This document shows positions 1-8,201 of a DNA stretch of 64,000 nt, in pieces. The DNA is taken from assembly GCA_964641665.1 (NCBI GenBank), contig CAZXKO010000038.1:62001-126000 (forward strand), in the 5' to 3' direction. This DNA is from Gp1-AA133 sp964641665. Its GTDB lineage: Bacteria > Acidobacteriota > Terriglobia > Terriglobales > Acidobacteriaceae. The translations under genes were made by a program, and so were the position numbers. The notes under the pieces were generated by a model, which was not told the DNA's origin, did no database searches, and saw nothing but the letters and a program-made list of their open reading frames with translations. The stretch's first letter is position 1; every line of letters starts with the position of its first letter.

Positions 1-2
1 CC

Positions 3-2075
3 GTAGCTCTGTGCTTGCCGTCTTTTCTGTTTGGACAACCGAAACCGATGCTGGCTCCGGACAGCCCAACCGATCTTCCCAAACTCGAACGCTTCGACAT
101 CAACATCGTCGATTCAGCCGTCGAGCCGTGCGACGACTTCTACAAATACGCTTGTGGAAAGTGGCTCGGCGCCAACCCGATTCCGGCCGACCAGGTCGCT
201 TGGGGACCGGGCGGGCCGCTGCAACTCTGGAACGAAACAGTACTCTTCCAGACTCTGCAAAAAGCTTCGGCCGATGTTCCGGGCCGCACTTCGAACGAAC
301 AGAAAATCGGCGACCACTACTACGCGTGCATGGACACGAAAGCTATCGAAGCTCACGCGCAGGATTGGCTGAAGCCCGAGTTGGAGCGGATCGCCAAGCT
401 TAAAGACAAGAAACAGATTGCCGAAGAGGTGGCGCACCTCCATCAGACAATTCCCGGAGCGAACCTGCAGGGGGACGACCACACCAACGCGGCTTTGCTG
501 GGATTCGCAGGACAGACTGACTACGATGACGCGTCTCGTAACGTGGCGCAGTTCGACCAGGGCGGGCTGGGCTTACCCGGGCGCAGCTACTACTTCGACA
601 GCGACGACAAGGCCAAGGAAATCCGCAAGAAATACCTCCAGCACATTCACAACATGATCGTGCTCGCGGGAGAGAAGCCGGCACAGGCCGACGCGGACGC
701 GGCCACAGTGCTCGAAATCGAAACCGAACTCGCCAAGAGCGCCATGGATCCCGTGGTGCGACGCGATCCCAAGAACATCAACAACAAGATGTCGCTCGAG
801 CAGGTCAAGAAGCTGACCCCATCGTTTGATTTCCAGACCTACCTGAAGATCGTGAACGCTCCGCCCTCGCCGCACTACATCGTTACGTCGCCCGAGTTCT
901 TCAAGAACTTGGAGACGATGCTGCAGAAGCATCCTCTCGATCACTGGAAGGCCTACCTGCGCTGGCAAATGTTGCGCGGCAATGCCAACACGCTCAACGA
1001 TGCTTTCGTGAACGAAAGCTTCGACTTCAACGCCCGGACCCTGGCCGGAGCCAAGGAAATTCAGCCGCGCTGGCGGCGCTGCGTCCGCAACGTGGATGGC
1101 AACCTGGGCGAGGCTTTAGGCCAGGTCTATGTGAGCCAGACGTTTCCTCCCGAGAGCAAGGAACGCGTCCTCGAGCTGGTGGAAGACATCGAAGCCGCGA
1201 TGGACAAAGACATCCAGGCGCTTGATTGGATGTCGCCTGAGACCAAGAAACAGGCCGCGGTAAAGCTGCACGCCACCCTGAACAAGATCGGCTATCCCGA
1301 CAGGTGGAAGGACTACTCCAGCGTGCAGATCGACCGCGACAGCTACTTCACCAACCGACAACACGCGGCGGCCTTCGAGTTCGAGCGCTCAGTCGCGAAG
1401 ATCGGGACACCGGCGGACCGTAACGAGTGGACGATGACACCGCCCACGATCAACGCCTATGAAGATCCGCCGACCAACACGATTAACTTCCCCGCCGGCA
1501 TTTTGCATCCTCCGTATTTCGACACCGGGAAAGACGATGCGGTGAACTACGGCGCGATCGGAGGGGTCATCGGTCACGAGACGATTCATGGCTTCGACGA
1601 TCAGGGGCGCAAGTTCGATGCCCAAGGCAACCTGCGCGATTGGTGGACATCGCAGGACGCGAAAGAATACGAAACGCGCGGGAAATGCATTTCCGACCAG
1701 TACACCCAGGACGTTCCCGAAGCGGGCGTTAAACAGAATGGCCTGATGACCCTGGGGGAAGATACGGCGGACAACGGCGGAACGCGAATTGCTTTCCTGG
1801 CCCTGCAGCTAGCCCTGGCTCGCGATGGCAGAGACGCGGACATGAAAGACACTGACGGACTCACGCCCCGTCAGCGCTTCTTCTTGGCGTACGCCTACAG
1901 TTGGTGTTCCGAGTACCGGCCCGAATTGCTCCGGCTGCTCGTGCTCACCGACCCGCATTCGTACCCGCGGTATCGGGTGAACAACACCGTATCGAACATG
2001 CCCGAGTTCTGGCAGGCCTACGGCTGCCACAAAGGGCAGAAGATGGTGCACGACAACGCCTGCCGGGTCTGGTAG
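3..2075 (+). CDS. M13-family zinc metallopeptidase (neprilysin/PepO-like), 5' partial
   Basis: Neprilysin-type endopeptidase, expected to cut peptides outside the cytoplasm. The frame runs off the left edge. The first codons in the window read V-A-L-C-L-P-S-F-L-F-G-Q, like the end of a signal peptide, so the true start is probably upstream; the TTG at 15 is only an internal candidate. Counted from position 15, an M13 N-terminal domain with conserved cysteines (CDDFYKYACGKW near residue 38) leads to the zinc site HETIH near 520 and the second zinc motif GEDTAD near 580. The last residues, CRVW, are the CxxW end typical of the family, so the 3' end is complete. About 690 residues is normal for M13. 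The usual third residue of HExxH is I; T here is a mild change that keeps all ligands. It stands alone, without an evident operon. Confidence 0.93.
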   Translation, partial: VALCLPSFLFGQPKPMLAPDSPTDLPKLERFDINIVDSAVEPCDDFYKYACGKWLGANPIPADQVAWGPGGPLQLWNETVLFQTLQKASADVPGRTSNEQKIGDHYYACMDTKAIEAHAQDWLKPELERIAKLKDKKQIAEEVAHLHQTIPGANLQGDDHTNAALLGFAGQTDYDDASRNVAQFDQGGLGLPGRSYYFDSDDKAKEIRKKYLQHIHNMIVLAGEKPAQADADAATVLEIETELAKSAMDPVVRRDPKNINNKMSLEQVKKLTPSFDFQTYLKIVNAPPSPHYIVTSPEFFKNLETMLQKHPLDHWKAYLRWQMLRGNANTLNDAFVNESFDFNARTLAGAKEIQPRWRRCVRNVDGNLGEALGQVYVSQTFPPESKERVLELVEDIEAAMDKDIQALDWMSPETKKQAAVKLHATLNKIGYPDRWKDYSSVQIDRDSYFTNRQHAAAFEFERSVAKIGTPADRNEWTMTPPTINAYEDPPTNTINFPAGILHPPYFDTGKDDAVNYGAIGGVIGHETIHGFDDQGRKFDAQGNLRDWWTSQDAKEYETRGKCISDQYTQDVPEAGVKQNGLMTLGEDTADNGGTRIAFLALQLALARDGRDADMKDTDGLTPRQRFFLAYAYSWCSEYRPELLRLLVLTDPHSYPRYRVNNTVSNMPEFWQAYGCHKGQKMVHDNACRVW

Positions 2076-2203
2076 CTGTGCGAGGTTGCCCAGGCGACGG
2101 TTGCGGCAGTTGACAATAAGCGAGTAGGGCCTTACTGGCCTATTCGCGGAATGGTCGCGCGAGAAAAATGAAACGCTAAAGGCCAAAAGCAGGAGGACTG
2201 CGT

Positions 2204-2251
2204 TATGAGCCAGATTCTTTCGGAAGTCCTGGAAGCGAAGCAGTTCCGGTA
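2204..2251 (+). other. 15-codon open frame with strong ribosome site; possible 5' remnant of a carbonic anhydrase gene
   Basis: An ATG follows a good ribosome site (AGGAGG, 6 bases spacing) but the frame stops after 15 codons (M-S-Q-I-L-S-E-V-L-E-A-K-Q-F-R). This resembles the first residues of beta-carbonic anhydrases of the type decayed at 4,210-4,730. It may be the start of that gene, cut off by rearrangement. The match is short and from memory, so this is a hypothesis. The rest of the 2,076-2,564 gap shows no convincing gene. Confidence 0.25.
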
Positions 2252-2564
2252 GTCCAACATACTGAATCGCTTAGCTCGGTTCTGCGTCTTGTACCGCGGT
2301 TTACCGTGTGTTCGGCGCTATCCGGACCCAAATTGGACCCAAGTTTCCGGGTCCCTTGACCCCCTGGCTGCCCCCCCTGGTTTTTTCGATTTCTGTTCGA
2401 CCTCCACGGCGGCTGATCGCTAGTTCTTAAGGGTGCGGCGACACGGCTGCTTCCTGCGCCTGAACCTGGAGCGAAAGGCGACCCCAACCACTTGGGTTCT
2501 TGAATGTAAACACAGATTTTGCAGTTGCAACTGTTTCTGTAGCATCCCAGCCCCGACCCTCGTA

Positions 2565-4055
2565 CTACTTCTGCCGCAGGGACTCTCTGACCAAAGCTGC
2601 CCCACGCAAGGCGTCGCGGCGTCCGGGAGTGCTCGCAAGTGTTGCCTGAAACTCCTTGGCAGCGAGGTCCGGTTGGCCCTGCAGGAGCAGCAACTCTCCC
2701 AACTGCTCCCTGGCTGGAACAATCGGTCCCGGCGTTACGGGAAGCTTCTCGATTGAGTCCTCCTCGTCCGCTGCCTGGCGCATCAGGGCTGTGGCGTCTT
2801 TAGCCTTACCTTCGCTCTGCGCTGACCACGCCATGATTTCGCGCTTCAAGATTCTGACCTGGGTGGCCCAGTAGTCGTTGCCCGACGCTCGCAGGCCGTC
2901 CTCAATCTTCTGCAAATCGGCAATCGCTTGGCGACCCTCATCGACGCGACCGCTGCGAACCAGGCCGAGGCCACGAGCCCAGACCGCAATCGCGGCGACC
3001 TGGGGTGGGGCCCCTGCCGGCGCGACGCTGACGGCCGCGTCGGTCCACTGACGCCTCTCGACGTAATACCGGACGGGTATGGCGGTGGCCGCGTACCCGA
3101 TTTTGAATTCCGCGGTATCGAGTTTCCGGTTCCTTCTGACTTCTTCCACGATCGGCGCGGCATCGGCGTCGTGTCCGCTCTGCATGTAGGCATACACGAG
3201 GTAGTCCATGGCGTGCAGTTCCTCGCCCGTATCGCCTAACCGGTGGGCTGCTTCCCGGGCCTTCAGGTTGGAAACGATCGAGTCATCCCACAGACCAAGC
3301 CGTGTGAATATGTGAGACGGCATGTGCAAAGCATGCGGCACCGACGGAGCAATCTTGGAATAGAGTCGAGCCGCGGGCAGGCCCCGCTCGGCCATTTCCG
3401 AGTTGTCACAAACATGAATCAGGTAGTGGGCGATCCCCGGGTGTTCCGGATAGCGGAGAAGGGACTCGAGCAAGTCGGCGGCCTGTTTCTGTTTGGCATG
3501 CGTTTTGTCGGTTGGAGACGTGTTTGCCAGCAGGGCCAGTGCGTAAAACACCTGCGCCTCGGGATCCCCAGGGTTCTCGCGGGCCAGCTCGTACATCGCG
3601 TTCTCGTAGTTGGTTGTGCGCACGCGGTAGGGGACAGAATCAGCGTCGCGAAAAATCAGGCCGGCTGCTCGCAGATATTTGCGTTCGCGCTCGGTACCTG
3701 CGATGCGCAAGCCCTCTTCGATTTCGTGCTGAGCCGTCGCGGTGGAACCGGGCGCGATCGGAGGCTCCCACAGCTCGTGAAAGTGCGTCATAGCGATTCC
3801 CCAATGCGCCATGGCGCATTGGGGATCGTCCTTCGCTACTGTCCGGAACTGCTCTTCGGCGGCTACATAGGCGAACGAGTGGAGCAGGGCGACTCCTCGA
3901 TTGAACTCCCGTTGCACCTCAGGCTTACAGGAAATCGGAAATGACACTTCGCCCAGACGCTCGCCAACGTGGGAATCGGGTATGTCTTGGGCGCCGGCAA
4001 AAAAGGAACTCAGAAGCACCACGAAAGACAAGAACTCTCGCAAATTACGTAACAT
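2565..4055 (-). CDS. secreted TPR-domain protein
   Basis: A 496-residue protein with an N-terminal signal peptide (hydrophobic FLSFVVLLSSFFAGA) followed by helical TPR-like repeats; no enzyme motif was found. Residues about 45-110 (FNRGVALLHSFAYVAAEEQF, then CAMAHWGIAM) match a type of TPR protein common in acidobacteria and other soil bacteria whose role is unknown. The TPR pattern recurs to the C-terminus (LLLQGQPDLAAKEFQATL near 465). The chosen ATG has GAGAGG upstream. It stands alone on the minus strand, between the two possible halves of a decayed carbonic anhydrase gene. Likely a periplasmic or surface scaffold; function not assigned. Confidence 0.8.
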   Translation of the reverse strand: MLRNLREFLSFVVLLSSFFAGAQDIPDSHVGERLGEVSFPISCKPEVQREFNRGVALLHSFAYVAAEEQFRTVAKDDPQCAMAHWGIAMTHFHELWEPPIAPGSTATAQHEIEEGLRIAGTERERKYLRAAGLIFRDADSVPYRVRTTNYENAMYELARENPGDPEAQVFYALALLANTSPTDKTHAKQKQAADLLESLLRYPEHPGIAHYLIHVCDNSEMAERGLPAARLYSKIAPSVPHALHMPSHIFTRLGLWDDSIVSNLKAREAAHRLGDTGEELHAMDYLVYAYMQSGHDADAAPIVEEVRRNRKLDTAEFKIGYAATAIPVRYYVERRQWTDAAVSVAPAGAPPQVAAIAVWARGLGLVRSGRVDEGRQAIADLQKIEDGLRASGNDYWATQVRILKREIMAWSAQSEGKAKDATALMRQAADEEDSIEKLPVTPGPIVPAREQLGELLLLQGQPDLAAKEFQATLASTPGRRDALRGAALVRESLRQK

Positions 4056-4167
4056 CTCTGCCTCTCTGCAGGGAGTGAAATTTACAGGGCCCAGGCTACT
4101 GACCTGACTCTCGGGTTAAACGCAAAATACCCAATTGGGACCCTCCCGCGCAATCCCTGGATTTGAC

Positions 4168-4199
4168 CTCGTACGCCAGCCCACTCGTACGCCAGCCCA
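4168..4199. repeat. perfect 16-bp tandem duplication
   Basis: CTCGTACGCCAGCCCA occurs twice with no spacer (4168-4183 and 4184-4199), just before the carbonic anhydrase remnant. It looks like a slippage or repair scar. Confidence 0.9.
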
Positions 4200-4209
4200 T
4201 TGACACGCC

Positions 4210-4730
4210 GACGTAACCTTCGAACCGGCAGCTGGCACCAGCCTGCAAGGCGCTTGGTCTGGAAGCAATCGGTTGGCATTCGCTCCGGCATTCGATGCGA
4301 CGCTGCTCGAGTCAGTGGGCTCGCCGCTAGGCGCAATGCCGAAGGCCGGGCCAGCGAAGATGCCATTCGCCCCCGGTTGTCAGCTACAAACTGCCGGGGA
4401 CCAAGGGTTCTTCGTCATTCACCATACCGACTGCAGCATGCAGTTCTTTTCGAACGATGTGATGCGTGGCGTGCTCGCCTCAAGCCTGGAAACCGCGGAG
4501 TTAACGGCTCAGGTGGTCCGCCATGTGGGGCGTGGGCCGGGCTCCCACGCCGGCGATTACATCGACTGGCTCACCGTCAAAGATCCGCAGGAGGCGGTTG
4601 TGAGCGATGTAGCACGGATTCGCACCCATCCGTGCCCAAGTCGATTCCAATCCACAGCTTCACTTACGACGTGCGATCGGGGAAGCTGATCGAGGTGGCT
4701 GGCGCCAGAGCAGCCGGGAAAGCTGCTTAG
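4210..4730 (+). pseudogene. decayed beta-carbonic anhydrase
   Basis: Three segments in two frames line up with one beta-class carbonic anhydrase, a zinc enzyme that interconverts CO2 and bicarbonate. In the frame ending at 4730, near 4,325-4,400, is R-R-N-A-E-G-R-A-S-E-D-A-I-R, which resembles the conserved IRNAGG..DDAIRSL block. In a second frame, about 4,405-4,630, comes FFVIHHTDCSMQFF and then YIDWLTVKDPQ. Back in the first frame is VPKSIPIHSFTYDVRSGKL up to the stop at 4728-4730. At least two frameshifts are therefore needed. The CMDAR block that supplies the first zinc-ligand cysteine is unrecognisable (AFDAT), although HHTDC survives. No intact start is present. A non-functional relic; the family call is from motif recognition. 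Confidence 0.8.
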
Positions 4731-4977
4731 TCCCGCTCTCTGCCGGAGCGCCTTTCGGACGGTGACCCCTAAACCGGTGCCTCCAGAAAGCGCAAGGGTT
4801 TGCACTCGATGGCCTATTCCTGCCTTTCCTCCGCCCGATAACTCATTTCTTAACACTCCCGTGACAATCACGTCACCCCAAGCAGATTCAATCGCCGCGA
4901 CCGACGATGCGGACAACGCCGACTTCCAGCCACCAGCAACCGCCGCTCGCAGTCACGACGGGGTCGTTGCGCTAAGC

Positions 4978-6747
4978 TCACTTCACAAAAGTCAACCCAT
5001 GCGGAACTACGTGAGAAAACACGTAGGCGTACAGCATGACGATGATACCGACAATGGATCCCAGGGCCACGGAATGCCATACCACGAAGCGGAAGATTGT
5101 GCCTTCGTTCCCAACCTGTTCGGTAGCTGCAGTAGCAATCGTGATCGACTGAGCGTCCACCATTTTGCCCATCACGCCTCCTGCGCTGTTGGCCGCGCAC
5201 ATAAGAATGGGGTCGATGCCCAGCTGTTGCGACGTGATTTTCTGCAAACTCCCGAAGAGCGCGTTCGACGATGTATCGCTTCCGGTGAGGGCCACTCCAA
5301 GCCAGCCAAGAAAAGTACCGAAGAACGGGTACGCCCAGCCAGTTCGAGTGAACGCCAGGCCCAGAACCGCATCCAGTCCCGAATAGCGCGTGACATAACC
5401 CAGTCCGAGCATGAACGAGATTGCGATCACGGCGAGGCGCATGCGTACCAGGGTGTGCCAGAACGTCTTCGCCAGTCGAACCGGACTCATGCCGAGCAGC
5501 AGGCCCGAGACAATCGCCGCTAGAAAGCAGCCCGTGCCGGTCGCGGAAAGCCAGTTGAAGTCGTAGCGTGCGGCCTCCGGCGTGGGCTTGCTGACGACTG
5601 GAGCGGAGCGGTAAACGGCGTTGTGGAGAATGGGCACATCCCATCCCGGCGGGCCGGGACGGACTTTCCCATCCGGAAGCATCACTTTGAACGCCGGCGT
5701 AGTCGCCTTGTTGATAGCCAACTTGATCGACGGCAAGCCCCAGAGCAGGACGAACAGAGACAGGATCGCGAACGGCATCCATGCCTTCAGCACCTGACCT
5801 ACCGAGTAGGAGCGGACTTGGGCAAGCCCGTCGAATTCCTTGGGAGCCCACTGCCCGCCGAACTGGTCGGTGATTTCCGCGGTTGGCGGAGGGAGGGGCG
5901 CCTCCTTCTGGTCATAGTCGAAGCGCCAGACACGCTTGGGTTTCCAAAGGTGAAGAAAGGCGACGGTCGCGACGATGGACACCACGCCGCCCATGATGTC
6001 CACGAGATTGCTGTCCACGAAGTTGGACCAGAAGAACTGGGTGAGTCCAAAGGAGAAGCCGACAACCAAGATCGCGGGCAGCACTTCGAAGGTCTCACGC
6101 CAGCCCACCATCGTACGCACCAGCCAGAACGGGACGATGACCGCGGTGAAGGGAAGAATGCGCCCGATCATCGCGTTCAAATCGGATTCCGGCAGACTGG
6201 TGACCGCCGCGAGAGTGTGTACGGGAGTGCCGATGGCTCCCCAGGCCACTGGCGCCGTGTTGGCAATCAGATTCAGGGCCGCGGCGTGAAACGGCCGGAA
6301 GCCCAACCCGATCATGAAAGCGCCGGCGATTGCTACCGGAGCGCCAAATCCGGCAGCACCTTCGATGAAAGCGCCAAAACAGAACGCGACCAGCAACACC
6401 TGCAAGCGCCGGTCGGCAGTGATGCCGGCGATCGATTCCTTCATGATCTCGAACTGCCCGGTTTCGACCGAGATGTCGTAGAGAAAGACGGCTGCCAGCA
6501 CGATCCACGCGATCTTCAGCAGGCCGAAGGCGACACCGTATCCGAAGCTCATCGCTGCAAGGGACAGCGGCATGCCGAAAAAGATCACAGCGACGGCAAT
6601 GGCGGTCAACGCTCCGGCGATCGCGCACAGGTGGGGTTTCACTTTCAAACCGGCGAGCAATCCGAACAACACCAGAATCGGCAAGGCTGCCACCAGAGTC
6701 GAAAGCCACCAGTGGCCAAAAGGGTCATACACCTGGTTCCAGTGCAT
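4978..6747 (-). CDS. lctP: L-lactate permease family transporter
   Basis: A 589-residue inner-membrane protein with about 13-14 hydrophobic segments over its whole length, matching the lactate permease (LctP/GlcA) family that imports L-lactate or glycolate with protons. Recognisable blocks are FGAFIEGAAGFGAPVAIAG near residue 130, the NLIANTAPVAWGAIGTP block that follows it, and SNALFGSLQ with CAANSAGGVMGKM near the C-terminus. The start is the ATG at 6747, preceded by AAGGAGAT; a longer frame to 6813 lacks a ribosome site and adds a polar tail. A hydrophilic loop of about 90 residues in the middle is normal for the family. No lactate dehydrogenase gene lies next to it, so the substrate (lactate versus glycolate) is inferred from family only. 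Confidence 0.92.
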   Translation of the reverse strand: MHWNQVYDPFGHWWLSTLVAALPILVLFGLLAGLKVKPHLCAIAGALTAIAVAVIFFGMPLSLAAMSFGYGVAFGLLKIAWIVLAAVFLYDISVETGQFEIMKESIAGITADRRLQVLLVAFCFGAFIEGAAGFGAPVAIAGAFMIGLGFRPFHAAALNLIANTAPVAWGAIGTPVHTLAAVTSLPESDLNAMIGRILPFTAVIVPFWLVRTMVGWRETFEVLPAILVVGFSFGLTQFFWSNFVDSNLVDIMGGVVSIVATVAFLHLWKPKRVWRFDYDQKEAPLPPPTAEITDQFGGQWAPKEFDGLAQVRSYSVGQVLKAWMPFAILSLFVLLWGLPSIKLAINKATTPAFKVMLPDGKVRPGPPGWDVPILHNAVYRSAPVVSKPTPEAARYDFNWLSATGTGCFLAAIVSGLLLGMSPVRLAKTFWHTLVRMRLAVIAISFMLGLGYVTRYSGLDAVLGLAFTRTGWAYPFFGTFLGWLGVALTGSDTSSNALFGSLQKITSQQLGIDPILMCAANSAGGVMGKMVDAQSITIATAATEQVGNEGTIFRFVVWHSVALGSIVGIIVMLYAYVFSHVVPHGLTFVK

Positions 6748-6870
6748 GAGGATCTCCTTCGTTTTCCGGCTGACAGCGCGCCCAAGAATCCGCCAGCGCG
6801 CCGATAAAAGCAAGCGAGGAATTTCAACAGGTGTCGCTGGGATGCAGGGGGGCAGACTTCGCTGAAAAGA

Positions 6871-8060
6871 CTAGGAGGCTGATTGCGCGGCCACCTCGCC
6901 GGGTTCGATGTCGTCGCGGTAATAGCTGTCGTGATACTTGCCCTGATATTCGTAGTAGTAGTAATAGTCGGGCGAAGTCAGATCCACGGCGTTCAACAGC
7001 ACGCCCGTAATTCGGGCGTTTACCTGCATGAGGATGTCGCGGGACCGGCGCAGGGCCTGCTTGGTCGTCTTGTTCGTGCGGATCACGAGAATGATGGCAT
7101 CCACCCGTTGCGAAAGCACCACCGCGTCTGTCACAGAAAGAGTCGGTGGCGTGTCCATGATGATGTGATCGTACTTGTCCCGCAGTTCCAAAAGCAGGTC
7201 GCGCATGTTCGAGGACGCAAGCAACTCCGCCGGGTGGGGTGGTGGTGTGCCCGCCGGAAGGACAAACAAGTTCGAGAGTATCGGGGAACGTGCGATGGTC
7301 TGTTCCAAAGTGGCGCTCCCCGTCAGCACGTTACTCAACCCGCAACGCGGACCCATGCCCAGAGTCTTGTGAGCGCTCGGCCGGCGTAAGTCGGCGTCGA
7401 TCAACAGCACCCGCACGCCCTTTTGGCCAGCACAATCGCGGTGCTGATGCTGGTCGTGGTTTTGCCTTCCTGGGGACGAGCGCTGGTGATCATAATGATC
7501 TTGAGCGGCGTTCCAAGATTCGATAGCAGCAGCGAGGTACGCAACGCGCGGTACGATTTGGCCATCTGCGACTGCGGGCGGGCCTGCGTCACCAGTTCCA
7601 CCGCCTCCTTGGAGGACGCCACCGACAGCAGTTTCTTGCCCGAGGCGTCAACCCCGTTCTTGGACCCCATCGGGATCATCCCCAACGCAGGCAGTCCGGA
7701 AATGATCTGGGCCTGCTCGGTGGTGCGGACCGTGTTGTCCATATTCTCCAGCAAAAAGGCCAGCCCAATGCCCGCCGTAAGCCCAAGTACCAATGCGAAA
7801 GCCAGGTTGCGCGGAATGTTGGGTTCCGTCGGAGCTGTCGGGGCGCGAGCCATCAGCCCCGCTGTGACCCCGGCTTCTTTTAACTTTTCCAGCAGGCCTT
7901 CATACAGCTGCCGGTTGCCGTCGACGTCCCGCTTCAAGATGCTGTACGTGATCGCGCTCTCGTTCAGTTTGTTGGCTTCCTGTTTCTGCTTGTCGAATTC
8001 CTAACGCAGCAAGGCTTCCTGCTGCAGTTCTGTGACGCAGATCAAACGAAGGTCACACGT
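6871..8060 (-). pseudogene. broken Wzz-type polysaccharide tyrosine kinase (BY-kinase)
   Basis: Remnant of a chain-length regulator fused to a bacterial tyrosine kinase. Reading from the right: coiled coil (EFDKQKQEANKLNES), then YSILKRDVDGNRQLYEGLLE, a membrane segment (LAFALVLGLTAGIGLAFLLE), Walker A (SARPQEGKTT), Walker A' (VLLIDADLRRP), Walker B (IIMDTPP) and a C-terminal Tyr cluster (YYYYYEYQGKYHDSYY). An in-frame TAG (bases 8001-8003) interrupts the coiled coil. A one-base loss near 7,416-7,425, in the AAAAGGG run, splits Walker A from Walker A'. The N-terminal membrane helix and most of the Wzz domain are absent; similarity fades near 8,060. An intact, different set is at 45,773-49,263, so loss may be tolerated. 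Confidence 0.85.
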
Positions 8061-8201
8061 GCACGTATCTTTCGTGACTGCGGGACGAACCTCGGCAACT
8101 TTGCTCTTGCCGAGAGGCTTCCTTGGCAAATTCTCTGTACGGCCTGAGTTGAAATCAGCCCTCGGGTCCATGCGCTACAACCCATCACACAGTTCACTGG
8201 C

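Noticed and set aside
4861..4876. GTGAC-N6-GTCAC dyad after the lactate permease stop
   Set aside because: Not a true inverted match to a known operator in a promoter position; it is downstream of a gene on the minus strand.
7401..7430. Programmed -1 frameshift joining the two kinase halves at the AAAAGGG run
   Set aside because: The P-site codon could not re-pair after slipping, no stimulatory structure was noted, and an additional TAG upstream plus N-terminal loss point to simple decay.
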